Source: Epichloe hybrida
Taxonomy: Eukaryota; Ascomycota; Sordariomycetes; Hypocreales; Clavicipitaceae
Assembly (NCBI GenBank): GCA_019022495.1
Contig: JAFEKR010000026.1
Location: 310,001 to 374,000 of the forward strand
Direction: 5' to 3'
DNA: 64,000 bases
This document shows, in pieces, positions 1 to 10,060 of this stretch. The position numbers and the translations under genes are program-made. The stretch's first letter is position 1. Every line of letters starts with the position of its first letter. The notes beneath the pieces were generated by a model that searched no databases, was not told where the DNA came from, and was given only the letters and a program-made list of their open reading frames with translations.

Positions 1-455
1 GGGGGGGGGGGGGTATTTTGCCACAGTACAAGTCCATACAGGTCGGGATATAAGTAAAGTCCTCGAGTCTTGGTCCCCCGCTCAAGGGTCATGATGATCC
101 AGTTGCGCAAATATCTGTGACTTGTTGACGCCGTATTCCACCAGTCCGTCTTATGATCCTGTAAAAAACAAGTACATAAAAAAAAACTCCCTCCGTCTTG
201 AGTCTGCAAACGCAACCGTTCCAGATTAAGATATAGAACATGTCAAGGAACTTGTTGCTGCCGCCATTCGCTGCTGAGTTGGACACGCCTCATCTGCTGC
301 TGCCGGCGCGTGTGCCGCAGCTCCCAGCCATCAATAAACAAACAAAATCAAATACCTTCATCGTAACAGGTCGTTGGCTGGTTCCTTTTCTATTTTTTTT
401 CTCTTCCTTTCTGGCATCTATCCCGAGTAGGTCAACAACTGAAAAAGAACCCGCT
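1..455. other. Intergenic, downstream of the G gamma gene (window edge)
   Basis: No coding region can be supported here. The window opens with a run of 13 G residues. The rest should hold the 3' untranslated region of the G gamma gene, which is transcribed leftward, and unresolved spacer. The short open frames resemble no family and lack codon-like structure. Confidence 0.5.
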
Positions 456-859
456 CTACATGACAACGCAGCAGCCGCCGGATTGCTGCGGCGCGTATGG
501 GTCCTCGCCCTTGGGCACTGAACCCCATACTGACGGTACCATATAATCCCTCGTGCCGTTGCAGTAGGCGATGATGCTAAGTTGCGCGCGAATCGTGTCA
601 GCTTCTCGTGTGATTCATGGTAGCAAGTCGTTGATGACGTGACTCGATGGTCCCGAGACACTCTGTTCACCCCGTCGCATTCGCATTCGTCTCCTTACCT
701 TTTGGCAGCCGTGCTGACGGGAATGCGCTCACGCTCGAGATCTTCGCGCAGACGGTTGTTAAGCTCTGTTAACCTCCTCAACTTCAGGTCGGCCATGGAC
801 TGTTTCGTTTTCTTGATCTGCGAGGGATCGCCGACATCGCGTGACGTGTATTGAGGCAT
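456..859 (-). CDS. gng1: Heterotrimeric G protein gamma subunit
   Basis: Exons are 859-699 and 576-456, with a 122-nt phase-2 intron (GTAAGG...TTAG). The spliced product is 93 residues, the usual size for fungal G gamma. It begins MPQYTSRDVG. A GGL helical region (about residues 20-75) contains the stretch LKLRRLTELNNRL. The protein ends in Cys89-Cys90-Val-Val-Met. Cys90 begins a CaaX box for prenylation and Cys89 is a likely palmitoylation site. The subunit binds G beta and anchors the heterotrimer at the plasma membrane, acting in pheromone, nutrient and cAMP signalling; a PKA catalytic subunit lies at 45.2 kb in this window. The frame is open upstream of 859, but homologous sequence starts at this ATG. 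The function call is from clear family resemblance; the exon junction is inferred and keeps the frame. Confidence 0.93.
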
Positions 860-1770
860 TGTGACGGGTGGGGGGGGGGGAAGACGGCCTATTGAACCAG
901 ATCGGATTGCGAAACGTCGAAGGGCTCGATTCTTCCCGTAGATGGCGGTTGCAAACACCGACACCGTTGGGCGGGAGCAAGCGGTGATTGACTGATCGAG
1001 TCGTAGACTAGCTAATTACAAAGGCAGAATTTTGTCAGTCGGTCGATCGCCAAAACAGGTACTGTGTTCGTGGTAAGGCGCGGACACTGGTTTCCAGATG
1101 TGTTGGTCTGTACTTCGTTCGAAGATGATTCCAATGGACATAGCACAGCTGCGAGTGGCGAGGACGAGACGAGGCAGCGAAGAGGTGGTCCAGATGAGGC
1201 GCAGCGTCATGAAGAGGCGATAATGCGATGGGTAAACAGCGCTCGCTGTATCGTTTGGACTGAGTCGAGGAAGTCATGTTTCGGTAATTGTATCGTGTGT
1301 ATCTCCTGGTTACCCCCCCCCCCTTTTTCATCCGTGCAGGGTCGTAAAGGCGGTTTGGACGGACAGAGAAAAGGTCCTCGCAGCTATGCTATGCAGTGCA
1401 ATGCGATGAAGAAAATAGCAGAGGAGAGACGTGGCAACTTACCGATCGATTGCAATCGGGCGGATCGCGAGCAAGAGGTTGACGTTGACGTTGACGAACA
1501 TACGCAGAGAGGGGAGAAAGAAGGGGGGGGGGAATGAAAGAAGAAACGACGTGAAGGAGAGAAGTGGACTTGGACTGGTGGTGAGAAGCTAGAGGAGCCA
1601 GCCACGGCCAAGGCCAAGCCCGGATGGCCGCTAAGATTTAGGGTGGCCCAGGGCAAGAGGACATTAACGCATGCGCTATGGACTAAAAGTGGACTTGGGT
1701 TTTTGGGCGGGCAAATTAACAGCCCTAACAAGAGCCGTTTCTGGATGCGCAGGGCGCGCGTGTGGATCCA

Positions 1771-1827
1771 AGCACCTCGAGCCACCCCGAGCACCTCGAG
1801 CCACCCCGAGCACCTCGAGCCACCTCG
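1771..1827. repeat. Tandem repeat, 19-bp unit, 3 copies
   Basis: The unit AGCACCTCGAGCCACCCCG occurs three times head to tail at 1771, 1790 and 1809. The last copy has one C-to-T change. Each unit contains a CTCGAG palindrome. It lies in non-coding spacer. Confidence 0.9.
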
Positions 1828-2404
1828 AGTGCAGGGTTGTTGGCCATCGCCCTGGTCTGGTTCGTTTTGGATTGCAATTGACAATCACAAGACAATCAAG
1901 ACACTGAATGGTTCATTTTAGTTTCCACGGGCAAATCTGAAATCTGTCAGTGTCCCTCCAGTAATACGTTGCCCTTCATTTCTCCCCCCTCGCTGCGCCA
2001 ACTCGATCCCTTTGAAATTTGACACGAGTGCCCACCCCGGCAGATGTGCTCTCTTGGGCACGCCGTAATACTAAAATGGGAGCAAATGTTCCGTGGAAAA
2101 GGTCGGCTTTCCTTGACGTATCACAATAAGATGATGGTCGGCGATGGTACGGAGTACGTGTGACACTTGCATGTTGGCGATGCTCGAAAATCCAGCTGTT
2201 CTCACGCCCGTCGGTCCTCCCATTGCTCCCATTGCTCCCATTGGTACCGGGTACGTGCCAAAGCAAGACGTGTCTGTCTCCCTTCACGTGAGGCAGCCAA
2301 GGGCCACCGGGTGCTTGCGCCGGCTCACAGAGAAGGCGTTTCGTGCCACTTGTCGGGACTCTTGGGAGCAACGCATCGGCCAGTCCATGTACTCCGTAGT
2401 CCGA

Positions 2405-2418
2405 ACGGAGTACTCCGT
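2405..2418. repeat. Perfect 14-bp palindrome ACGGAGTACTCCGT (copy 1)
   Basis: ACGGAGTACTCCGT equals its own reverse complement. A half-site (TACTCCGTA) lies just upstream at 2390-2398 and a GTACGGAGTAC copy at 2147-2157. The identical palindrome recurs at 2719. It could be a binding site for a dimeric factor or a dispersed repeat remnant. The function is unknown. Confidence 0.85.
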
Positions 2419-2718
2419 TGGTCGGTTGGTCGGTCGGTTGGTTGGTTGGTTGGTTGGCTCCGTACATACATACATGTACATGTAAACGTGGGAAGAAAAA
2501 AAAACCCTGGTTTCTTAGCTCGCCAGCCCACTTGGCTTGCAGCCGTTCGTCACTGGGGACATCATCCATCGATGCGACCACCTGCCAGAATCGCGGCCTC
2601 CGACGCAGGATTTCGCCTTTACCCGCCGATAGTGAGTGTTTGTTCGCTCGGCAGCTCGGCTATTTGTGTACGCTGTACTCCATTGGTTGCTCAAGAAACA
2701 AAGAGGACTAAATTATAC

Positions 2719-2732
2719 ACGGAGTACTCCGT
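2719..2732. repeat. Perfect 14-bp palindrome ACGGAGTACTCCGT (copy 2)
   Basis: This is identical to the palindrome at 2405-2418, 314 bp away. A further half-site TACTCCGTA follows at 2777-2785. Both sit in the long spacer upstream of the G gamma gene. Confidence 0.85.
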
Positions 2733-3348
2733 AACAGCTCGGTGAACATGAAATGGAAGCTGCAGCAAAGGCCTTCTACTCCGTAATAACGTGCTACGCT
2801 GACGGATCTGTACACCGGGGTGACTGACACAACTCTCGGGAAGTTCCTTCGGGGAACTCATCTGTCACAGATTTATAAAGGCACTGCATACATTACAGTC
2901 CTGTGCCATTAATCCGTAGCACACTATCCCTCAGCGGATCTGTTTCCAGGTTTGGGGTGCGACGGATAAACAAGACAATGTTTCTCTCATCACCCCCAAG
3001 ACGCTAGGAGGCATAACGACAAGACGCACATAGGTTCGTATACATATGTACGCTCCGTCTATTATCTACCTTGGTTCGTGGCAACGGCCCTCCTCAGGCT
3101 ACATTCGTCCCACACTTCAACAAGCAACCCACACAAATGATGGTATCGCGCAAACGCTTCGGCGCAGTGAGGAGACATTTCATAGATGTTTGGAGTGTAA
3201 AATGCTTCTTCTCATGCTAGAATAGCCTTTGTTAGGTTGGTGGCGTAAGCGCGAAACAGAAGAAATCTTGGTAGGCGGTTGTCGCTCGCCGGCTGCAGCC
3301 GTTAATTCCTGATTTTGCAAACGCAAAAAGTACTTCTCGTCGTACTGC

Positions 3349-3996
3349 TCAGTCTCCCGTGTCGATTTCCAAGTCCAGCTGGACGCCGTTTGAGATGCCA
3401 TAATCCTCTAGCGTAATGTGGTCTTTGAAAGGCCGTTCTCCTTGTCTCTTCAGCATGATCTGGTTAGGTTCACGGCCGATACGTGCTGCCACCATGATTT
3501 TGAACTGCCCGACTGTATCCGAGGGCAAGCAGGGAACGGCTGATTTGCTTCCAAGTCGGTCGTTGACATTGACCACGATCATTTCCTCCTCAGCTCCAGC
3601 AGAGGGGGCGGCTGATGCAGCAGCGGGTTTGCTCTTCTTCTCCCTCTTGACATCAGCCTTATCTTTGGAGCCTCGATTGTCTCGATTGTCTCGCCGAGGA
3701 GATCGGAGCCTGTCTGAGCCTCTGCGAGGTTCATCACGATCGCGGTCACGGTCTCTGTTCCTGTCCCTGTCCCTGTATTGGTCGCGACCATCATCACGAT
3801 CTCCCCTTTGATACCCATCCCGTTCTCTGTCCCTATCTCGGGGGCCATCACGAAAATCTCTGCGCCGGCCGGGGTCATCTCGACCATTGTCTCTGCGCCT
3901 GCTATCCTTCCATCGAAATCCGCCTCGGCTAGGACGAGATGTGCGCGCCGGTGAGCGCGAGCGCGAGCGCGATCTTCTTGATTGCTCGTCAGTCAT
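3349..3996 (-). CDS. RS/RD-rich protein with C-terminal HUB1/UBL5-like ubiquitin fold
   Basis: This is a single-exon frame of 215 residues. Residues about 1-120 are Arg/Ser/Asp-rich, with RSRSRSRS and RDRDRD runs like splicing-factor RS domains. The C-terminal 75 residues match HUB1/UBL5: NDRLGSK, then DTVGQFKIMVAARIG, then FKDHITLEDYGISNG. HUB1 is a non-conjugated ubiquitin-like protein that binds HIND motifs of Snu66 and Prp38 and modulates 5' splice-site choice. Ordinary HUB1 is about 73 residues and ends with a Tyr-Tyr pair. Here the tail is LDLEIDTGD without YY, and there is no terminal Gly-Gly. The RS extension suggests direct targeting to splicing complexes; that is inference. The neighbour on the divergent side is eIF3a. 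Confidence 0.85.
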   Translation of the reverse strand: MTDEQSRRSRSRSRSPARTSRPSRGGFRWKDSRRRDNGRDDPGRRRDFRDGPRDRDRERDGYQRGDRDDGRDQYRDRDRNRDRDRDRDEPRRGSDRLRSPRRDNRDNRGSKDKADVKREKKSKPAAASAAPSAGAEEEMIVVNVNDRLGSKSAVPCLPSDTVGQFKIMVAARIGREPNQIMLKRQGERPFKDHITLEDYGISNGVQLDLEIDTGD

Positions 3997-4550
3997 GGCG
4001 TGTTTAAATGGAAGCTTGATTCGTTACTTGTGAAGCTCTCAACATGACAAGCTCGCAGCTACCAAGCTTGCTCGCAAAATATTAGTGGGGCATTGAGGCG
4101 CCACCCCGCAGTCATGTGTTTTGAAAACATATGTATTGTCATCGTCCTGGCTTGTCAACCCCCATTTCGAGTCGATGACTTTTTCTGGGCTCGCCTAATG
4201 TTAAATAAAGGCGGGTTCAAACTTTGGTACAGTATATTAGTTGCATCGTACAAAAAACGCAGAGTTTGTCTCGCTAGCCATTGACTTGCTCACACGTGTG
4301 GTGAGCCTGCCATTTGGTGCGTAGGATGAGGTAATCACTCACATTCACGTGACATCTATCTCTGCGCAGCCCCTCGACGCTCGGATAGCGTCCACACACG
4401 AAAATTGAAAATTCCTTACTGTTGCGCCTTGCATCACCACCACGAGTCCTCAGTGCCCCATTATATACGCACTCTGGCTTGCGACGGCCAAGCATAGCCT
4501 TTGAAACCCCTCTATCTATCCAAGTTAACCCACGGAGGAGGTTGCCCAGC
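3997..4550. promoter_or_regulatory. Divergent promoter region, RS-HUB1 gene / eIF3a
   Basis: This is a 554-bp spacer between two divergent housekeeping genes, so it should hold both promoters and 5' leaders. I see no conserved element that I can name. The last part (about 4380-4550) is pyrimidine-rich and probably the eIF3a leader. Confidence 0.5.
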
Positions 4551-7500
4551 ATGGTGCGTCAAGAAGGAAGCAAAAAAGAAGACGCTTGTTCATATGCCTT
4601 TGCTCTACCCCTCCCCTTGTGACCGTGATACCCGCGTCGGAAGCTCCAACTGCTTGCAATCGCTAACCATCATCGCCAACAATAGCCGCCTCCGCCGCAC
4701 CAAAAACCCGAAAATGTGCTCAAGCGCGCTCATGAGCTCATCGGCGTCAACCAGGCCTCTGCTGCCCTGAACCTGCTGCACGAGCACGTCACCAGCAAGC
4801 GCTCCCGAAATGTTCCCATCGTGTCGCTAGAGCCTGTGATGCTACTGTTGGTGGAGTTGTCCGTTGAGCAGAAGAAGGGCAAGCTGGCCAAGGACGCTCT
4901 GTACCAGTACAAGAATATTTCTCAGAATACAAACATCGGCACCATCGAAGTAAGTGATGTGCTATCTGGTGGGAGAGGGGGAATGACACATGGGAGCCTT
5001 TTCGAGCTAACCCCCTTGAACAGCTAGTCTTAAAGAAGTTCATCGAGTTGGCCGTCGAAAAGGTCACGGCTGCCCAGCAGAAAGCCGACGAAGTTCAGTC
5101 AAGCATCGAAGCCACCGCCACGTCCAACATCGATGATTTGGAAGCCACCGAGACCCCTGAGTCGATTCTCCTGGCCACTGTATCTGGTGAACAGTCCCGC
5201 GATCGTACCGACCGTGCCATCGTTACCCCTTGGCTCAAATTTCTTTGGGAGGCATACCGTACGGTTCTCGATATTCTGCGCAACAATGCCCGTCTCGAGA
5301 TTCTTTATCAGAGCACGGCTATGCAGGCCTTCGACTTCTGTCTCAAGTACGCACGAAAGACCGAGTTCCGACGTCTCTGCGAGTTGCTTCGCAACCACGT
5401 CCAGACAGCTGCCAAGTACTCTTCTCAGATGCATGCTATTAACTTGAGCGACCCCGATACTTTGCAGCGCCACCTTGAGACTCGTTTCCAGCAGCTAAAT
5501 GTGGCTGTCGAGCTCGAGCTGTGGCAAGAGGCCTTCCGAAGTGTTGAAGATATTCACACTCTGCTCAGCCTGTCCAAGCGTCCTCCCAAAAACGTCATGA
5601 TGGCCAACTACTACGAGAAGTTGACCAGAATCTTCCTCGTCGGCGAGAACTACCTGTTCCACGCCGCTGCCTGGTCCAGATATTACTCTTTGCTCCGATT
5701 GTCGTCTGTTTTGGTTGCCAGCGGGCAAGGCAAGAAGGCTGATAACCCTCCCGCCTCTGATGCTGATCTGCAAAAGGCCGCTTCCTTTGTTCTCTTGTCT
5801 GCATTGGCCATTCCCGTCATCAGCACCTCGCGTTCCCGTGGCGCCATGGTTGACTTTGATGAGGCCAGGAAGAACAAGAACTCTCGTCTCACTCACTTGC
5901 TTGGCATGACCCAGGCTCCCACTCGTAACAGGCTCTTCCGCGATGCGCTGTCCAAGTCTCTGCTCCAGCGCGCTCGTCCTGAGATTCGAGATCTCTATAA
6001 CATCCTGGAAGTTGACTTCCACCCTCTTTCCATTTGCCAAAAGATCTCGCCCATCTTGACAAAAATCGGCGAAGACGCCGAAATGGAACGCTATATTGTT
6101 CCTCTTCAGCAAGTCATTCTTACCCGACTATTCCAGCAGCTGTCGCAGGTTTACGAGACAGTTGATGTGTCCTTTGTCGAGAGTCTTGCTCAGTTCCCCG
6201 AGCCTTACCAGGTCACCCGTGGCACTGTTGAGAAGTTCATCATGAACGGTAACAAGAAGGGTGATCTTGCTGTTCGCATGGATCACGCCACTCGTGTCCT
6301 CAGCTTTGACAGTGATGTCTTTTCCTCGGCCAAGGCTGGAGTTGCCGCTGGCTCTGCCGAGTCGGAGACTGGCACTGTTCAGCGACTTCAGAGCACACCT
6401 TCCGAGATTGTTCGCTCTCAACTCACTCGCCTCGCTCGCTCCCTGTACACGACATGCCATTACATTGATCCCAGCTATAACAAACAGCTGCAGGATGCCA
6501 GACAAGCTGCTCTGCAGCGCGCCAAGGCTGGCGCCGAGCAGGAACGTCTTGACATACTGGCCCGCAAAGAAACCATTCAGAGGCGCAAGGAGGAAGCGTC
6601 GGAGCTCCAGGCTCGTCGGGAGAGGGAGAATGCTCGTCAAAAGCGTCTCCGTGAGCAAGCGCTTCAGGAGGCCGAAGACAAGAGACTGGCTGCCGAGCAG
6701 AAGGAGCGTGAGGCCAAGCGCATGCAAGTCGAGCGTGACCGAGTCCGCAAAGAGGAACTCAAGAAGCAGATTGCCGAACTCGAGCTGGGTAACAAGAAGC
6801 AGGCCTTGGACATCGACCTCGATGACTTGGATAATCTTGACACCAACCGTCTTCGTGCCATGAAGCTTGCCCAGCTGGAGCGCGAGAAGAACGATGTCAA
6901 TGAGAAGGTGCGAATCACTGGAAAGCGATTTGATCACTTGGAGCGTGCCTTGCGTAAGGAGGAAGTCAAGAAGCTCAACGAAGATTACGCCAGACAAATT
7001 GAGCGGGATCGTGCCATATACGAAAAGGTCAAGGCCAAGACTCTCAAGGAAGCCGAGGAGAAGCACAAGGAAAGCGTTGAACTCAAGCACCGTCTTACTC
7101 GTCTTGTTTCAGCCTACGAGGAGTTCAGAAGCTCTTTGCACGAGAGACGCCGCGATGAATTTGAGAAGCGCCGCCGGGACGCTGAGCGAGAGCTGGAGAA
7201 GCAGATTGCTGCTCGCAAGAAGGAGTTCCGCGATCGCAAGCTCCGTGAGAAGAGAGAGCGAGAAGAGAAGGAGCGCGAGCTCCGGGAAGCCGAAGAACGT
7301 GCCGCCCGCGAGAAGGAGGAACAGCGCGAGCGCGACGAAGCCAGAAAGGCCGAGCTGGCCAAGCTCAAGGAGCAACGAGACAAGGAGCGTCAGGAAATGT
7401 TGGAGAAGGCTGCTCTCCAGCAACGTCGCGAGGAAGAGGCTCTTGCTCGTCGTAAGGCAGAAAAGGAAAGAGGCCCGGTGCCCACAAGAACAGAGACTCC

Positions 7501-7912
7501 CGAGGGCCGGAAACCTCCCGTCATAGGAAGTGGCAAATGGCGCGAAGCTGAGTCTTCCACTGCGATGCCGTCCTCTCGCCCAGCCCCTCCCATGGAGCGT
7601 ACCGTCTCCAACGACCGATCTGCTGGTTCTGGCCCCCCTCGTCTGGCTCTCGCCGGGTCTGGCAACAAGCCCAGCTGGCGTGATCGTGAGAGCGCCAGGG
7701 CCGGAGGCGCTGCACCTCCTTCATCAGAAAGCACGCCGCCTCCCCCTGCTGCCTCAAGGGGCTTCGGAGCTCCTCGCGGCGCCCCCATGAACCGCGGCGA
7801 CTCGGGCCGTGGCGAGAATGGCCGAACTGCTTCGCCGGCTCCGGAGAAGGAATCGTTGCCGTCGCACACCACTAGCAAGTGGCTTCCTCCTCACAAACGA
7901 AACAAGCCGTAG
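4551..7912 (+). CDS. tif32: Eukaryotic translation initiation factor 3 subunit a (eIF3a / TIF32)
   Basis: Exons are 4551-4553, 4686-4949 and 5024-7912, giving 1051 residues. The first coding exon is only the ATG: GTGCGT follows it immediately and ATAG precedes CCG CCT CCG CCG CAC. This gives the start [15 protein letters not shown], typical of fungal eIF3a. An in-frame TAG just upstream of exon 2 excludes a simple extension. The second intron is GTAAGT...CAG in phase 0. The N-terminal half is helical with the PCI region at about 400-520. Residues about 580-900 form a highly charged spectrin-like coiled coil with an EERERR-type repeat. The tail (about 905-1051) is Ser/Pro/Gly/Arg-rich. eIF3a is the scaffold of eIF3, binding the 40S subunit, eIF3b and mRNA. 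Confidence 0.95.
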
Positions 7913-8938
7913 GCTCGATGAGCAGTGCGACAAGTTGGGAAAGTTGGTAGGGGGGTTTGAAGCGCCAAAAAGATGGGATGCTGTATACATCTTCATTCAG
8001 GGGAATACGGACAGCGTATCGACAAGGGTCAGAGAGTTGGTAGAAAGAAACGAGGTCGGAAGGCTGACGAATGTACTCTCTTCGTGCCAAGCTGTGCAGC
8101 AGTATCGTGAGTTCGTATTTACATTGGCGTTGTTTTTCGATTCATTTTCAGAAGGGGGGGATGCGGGAAGAAAGGGCAAGCGGAGGAAATGCACTTCAGA
8201 GTTTAGCAGAAATCTCGGTTGTCTCTCGAGGGTACGAGCAAAAATGTCAGAATGAAGTACGCTCTACATCAGCTTTCACCAGCCGTGATGCCATTTGTTC
8301 CGGCTCCTGATGAACTCGGGCCGTTGCGTAATCAGAAATAGGCCATGAGGGGAAAACCCGGGGGTTCTCTCCATCATATCCCAGACGACAGAAATACCGG
8401 AGTCCTGAAGTAAAGAGCCGTCGAGCTGTCAGCCTGGGGGTGATGGTGACTCCGTACATGTGTCTCTGCATGGCATCCTCGCCTACACATGTGTCTATTT
8501 TAGCCAGTTCTTTGAGTTCACACCAACTTCGAGGGATTAGGACGAGGCTTATACATACTACAATGACACATATCTCGGTTGAACGGTAGCCAATCAGAGA
8601 CGGCACGATGTTGTTGTGATTGCCTGTGTGGCGCAAGCAAGCAATCTACGAAGTATAATACTCGTTGCACCATAATTTTATCCGACAAAGCTCCGTGTTC
8701 ACCTGTCGAGTTCCTCCCATTTCGCCTCGTGATTCCATTTTTTTACCTATGCACTAACTAAACGTCCGCAGGGTAGGTCCATGCCGCTCTTCATATATGC
8801 CAAAAAATCAGCCATAGCAGCACCACCACCCATTTCTTTCGATCTGATTTCGGGTTTCGATCCACAACTCAGTGCACGGGATTTTACACTGCCAGTAAGA
8901 AAAGAAGTAGGAGCAACGTCAGCGAACATTGAAGCCAG
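7913..8938. other. Spacer between eIF3a and the polyprenol reductase gene
   Basis: This is about 1 kb without a supportable gene. The first 200-300 bases should be the eIF3a 3' untranslated region and the end the promoter and leader of the downstream gene. The short open frames here resemble no protein family. Confidence 0.5.
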
Positions 8939-9984
8939 ATGGACGAGCTTTTTGACGCCGTGTCCACCACGAGCCCATCTACGTTCTGTCAGGCATTCTT
9001 CCTGCTTGCGGCCCTGGGTGTTCTGTCGCTGAATGTCCTCCCTGAAGATGTGCGAGGGACACTCATGGACTATGGGGCGCGACGACGCGCGACGACGGGG
9101 ACGGGGACGGAGAAGCAGTCGCGGGAGAGGACGCGTCTGATGCGGCTGCTTGGCAAAGTCACTTCGTACGGACAGATTCCGCACTCGTGGTTTTGGCATT
9201 TCTACTTGCTCTCGACGGGTCTCTCTGCGTTTTGGGCATGGCAGTATCTCGTACGCGGGTCGGTCATGGCGTTGCTGGCGGAGAAGCAGGCGCGGGGTTC
9301 GTCTGCGGAGCAACCTTCTACGGAGCTGGGGCGGGTGTTTCTCGCGTGGACGATGATGGCGAGTCAAGGGTCCAGAAGACTGTTTGAGTGCTTCTTCGTG
9401 ACCAAGCCGGGGAGAACGCCCATGTGGATCGTGCATTGGGCATTGGCATTGGCGTTCTATGCTGCGATGAGTGTTGCGGTTTGGGTGGAGGGATCTGGTG
9501 AGTTGCTCGCACATTGCTCTTCTTTGGCTTCATTCCACAGTGCGGTTGAGATGAGCTTTGAGAGAGAGAAGTTGACTCTGATCATCTCCCAGGTGATATA
9601 TTGGAATCATGGCATTCACAGAAACGTGCTGTGCTGTTGACAACTCGAGTGCCGTCAACGCTGGTCGTCTTTTTCGCTGCGTGGCTGCAGCAAAACAAGT
9701 GCCATAGGTACCTGGCTCAATTGAAAAAGTACACACTTCCTGACGAGGGCTTGTTCAAGTATGTTGTCTGCCCACACTATACGTGCGAGTGTGTGATATA
9801 TCTTGCCATCTCAGTCATGGCAGCCCCGCCTGGGAGCTTCTTCAATACATCTGTTCTCTGTGGCTTGGTCTTTGTCGTGGTCAATCTGGGAGCTACAGCT
9901 TTGGGTACGAAACAGTGGTATGCTGGCAAATTCGGAGACGACAAGGTGGCCAATAAATGGAGGATGATCCCAGGGATTCTCTAG
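8939..9984 (+). CDS. dfg10: Polyprenol reductase (DFG10 / SRD5A3-like)
   Basis: Exons are 8939-9497 and 9593-9984 (phase-1 intron GTGAGT...CCCAG), giving 316 residues, close to human SRD5A3 (318). The protein has several hydrophobic membrane segments: one near residue 20, others around WFWHFYLL and VHWALALAFYAAM, and more in the last third. The C-terminal steroid-reductase domain carries HRYLAQLKKY, YVVCPHYTCE and the final motif KQWYAGKFGD...NKWRMIPGIL, which matches the conserved WY..KF..YP..R..LIP ending of the family. The enzyme acts at the ER in polyprenol-to-dolichol conversion, which feeds N-glycosylation and GPI anchors. The splice junction rejoins the frame as EGSGDILESWH. The next gene is convergent, only 76 bp away. 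Confidence 0.88.
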
Positions 9985-10060
9985 ATGAAATCAGCCGTTT
10001 GGCGAAATATAGAGCCAGTGTTTGGGGGGGGCCACTATCACACTGCCATCTCCACGTAGC

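Larger units (their letters stand above)
860..3348. other. 2.5 kb spacer, promoter side of the G gamma gene
   Basis: I see no gene. This lies 5' of the G gamma gene and 3' of the RS-HUB1 gene. It holds a C9 run near 1313, a G run near 1525, a 19-bp tandem repeat (1771-1827), a TTGG-type microsatellite (about 2420-2457) and five members of the ACGGAGTA/TACTCCGT motif family between 2147 and 2785. Two of these are perfect 14-bp palindromes. Such a long spacer would fit a regulated promoter with a long 5' leader, but nothing in the sequence proves it. Confidence 0.5.

Noticed and set aside
1..13. G13 run at the window start as a possible telomere or assembly end
   Set aside because: It is a simple homopolymer, not TTAGGG-type repeats. 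Similar G runs occur elsewhere in spacers (for example 17941-17952).
1771..1827. Short direct repeats as a CRISPR-like array
   Set aside because: The units are contiguous with no spacers, and the DNA is plainly eukaryotic.
6128..7090. 320-codon frame antisense to eIF3a
   Set aside because: It is a Leu-rich mirror of the Glu/Lys/Arg coiled-coil codons on the other strand. eIF3a conservation explains the open frame.
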